From contig DASXVO010000052.1 of the NCBI GenBank assembly GCA_036504215.1, positions 1 through 64,000 on the forward strand: a DNA stretch of 64,000 nucleotides, given 5' to 3'. Each line of letters begins with the position of its first letter. The first letter of the stretch is position 1. Shown here one piece after another: positions 63,697-64,000 of the stretch. Under the pieces are notes generated by a model. The model had not been told where the DNA came from. It saw nothing but the letters and a program-made list of their open reading frames with translations, and did no database searches. A program made the position numbers and the translations under genes. This DNA is from Vicinamibacterales bacterium. Lineage in GTDB: Bacteria > Acidobacteriota > Vicinamibacteria > Vicinamibacterales > Fen-181.

Positions 63697-64000
63697 TCAA
63701 CGGGACTCCGCGTCTCCAGTCTTCGCTCGGACTTCAAAGATGGCCACCGACTGGGTCTTGCCCTTGACGACCACGTCGCCGAGCCCGCGAATATCATAGC
63801 GCCCTTTCAGACGCTTGCGTGTCGCGTCACTGATGATGATCGACGTGCCGTATTGCTTGTTGAGCGACTCCAGGCGCGACCCGAGATTCACGGCGTCCCC
63901 GATAACCGTGTAACTCATGATCTTCTCGGACCCGATGTTGCCGGCAACCATGTCCCCGGTGTTGACGCCGATGCCAATCTCGAGCGTCGGCCGTCCCGTC
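63697..64000 (-). CDS. Class III adenylate/guanylate cyclase, C-terminal part (continues past the window)
   Basis: Only the last roughly 100 residues are in the window. They contain [18 protein letters not shown] and [19 protein letters not shown]. The latter has the conserved transition-state Asn and Arg of the cyclase catalytic domain, and [13 protein letters not shown] ends the protein. The N-terminus and any sensor or membrane domain are outside. It is the first gene of the operon with the M48 protease and the cNMP-binding channel. Whether it makes cAMP or cGMP cannot be read from this fragment. Confidence 0.85.
   Translation of the reverse strand, partial: TGRPTLEIGIGVNTGDMVAGNIGSEKIMSYTVIGDAVNLGSRLESLNKQYGTSIIISDATRKRLKGRYDIRGLGDVVVKGKTQSVAIFEVRAKTGDAESR

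Overview
The window is GC-rich, densely packed bacterial chromosome. It most likely comes from an acidobacterium, perhaps of the Vicinamibacteria type. The evidence is a VWFA protein of the family typical of Acidobacteria (54711-55604), large TonB-dependent receptors with a carboxypeptidase-regulatory N-domain, M14 and M48 exported peptidases, many short palindromic intergenic repeats, and few canonical Shine-Dalgarno sites. No rRNA gene is present, so the assignment is an inference.

Region 1 (about 35-5671) is a 5.5 kb integrated element in a tRNA-Arg(ACG) gene (5627-5703, minus). It has a tyrosine recombinase beside the tRNA, an excisionase-like HTH protein, two winged-helix proteins of the replication-relaxation type, and an AbiEi/AbiEii-like toxin-antitoxin pair as cargo. 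A duplicated 3' tRNA segment marks the far end and is itself interrupted by a 72 bp palindromic repeat. No relaxase or replicase is visible.

Region 2 (5927-16063) holds a NagZ-type glycosidase, a TetR-controlled ABC/FtsX/membrane-fusion efflux operon with an 18 bp perfect operator, moaB-moeA for molybdenum cofactor, a peroxiredoxin-like gene read through an in-frame UGA (14868-15353), and a Mn/Fe superoxide dismutase.

Region 3 (16190-21832) is a cobalamin riboswitch followed by an overlapping B12 uptake operon, btuB-btuD-btuC-btuF. The ATPase gene carries an in-frame insertion of a hairpin repeat. Region 4 (22284-29308) is a complete isc operon (iscR-S-U-A-hscB-hscA-fdx-iscX) with a perfect inverted repeat at the iscR promoter, preceded by a MoeZ-type sulfur-carrier adenylyltransferase/rhodanese.

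Region 5 (29429-44492) holds a TonB receptor, two HAD phosphatases, an aminotransferase and a homoserine-dehydrogenase-like gene, a second UGA-containing gene (glutaredoxin-like, 35175-35408), a degenerate PilT-like ATPase, an Ntn hydrolase, queD/queC for 7-deazaguanine synthesis, a DUF4097 lipoprotein and a sigma-54 activator. Region 6 (44729-64000) holds a GAF/HD-GYP/GGDEF c-di-GMP protein, a ferredoxin-reductase-like protein, FabI, an M14 peptidase, an acyltransferase, OsmC, gamma-glutamyltransferase, an ornithine-cyclodeaminase-family protein, a TPR protein, a 200 bp inverted cluster of GGTGCTG repeats, and a cyclase / M48 protease / cNMP-binding MscS channel operon that runs off the end.

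The most notable result is a pair of hidden selenoprotein genes. In each, an in-frame UGA replaces the first cysteine of a redox CxxC motif. Each is followed by a hairpin whose apical loop begins with G, 21 or 23 nt after the UGA, as expected for a bacterial SECIS. Ordinary ORF calling truncates both genes at internal codons.
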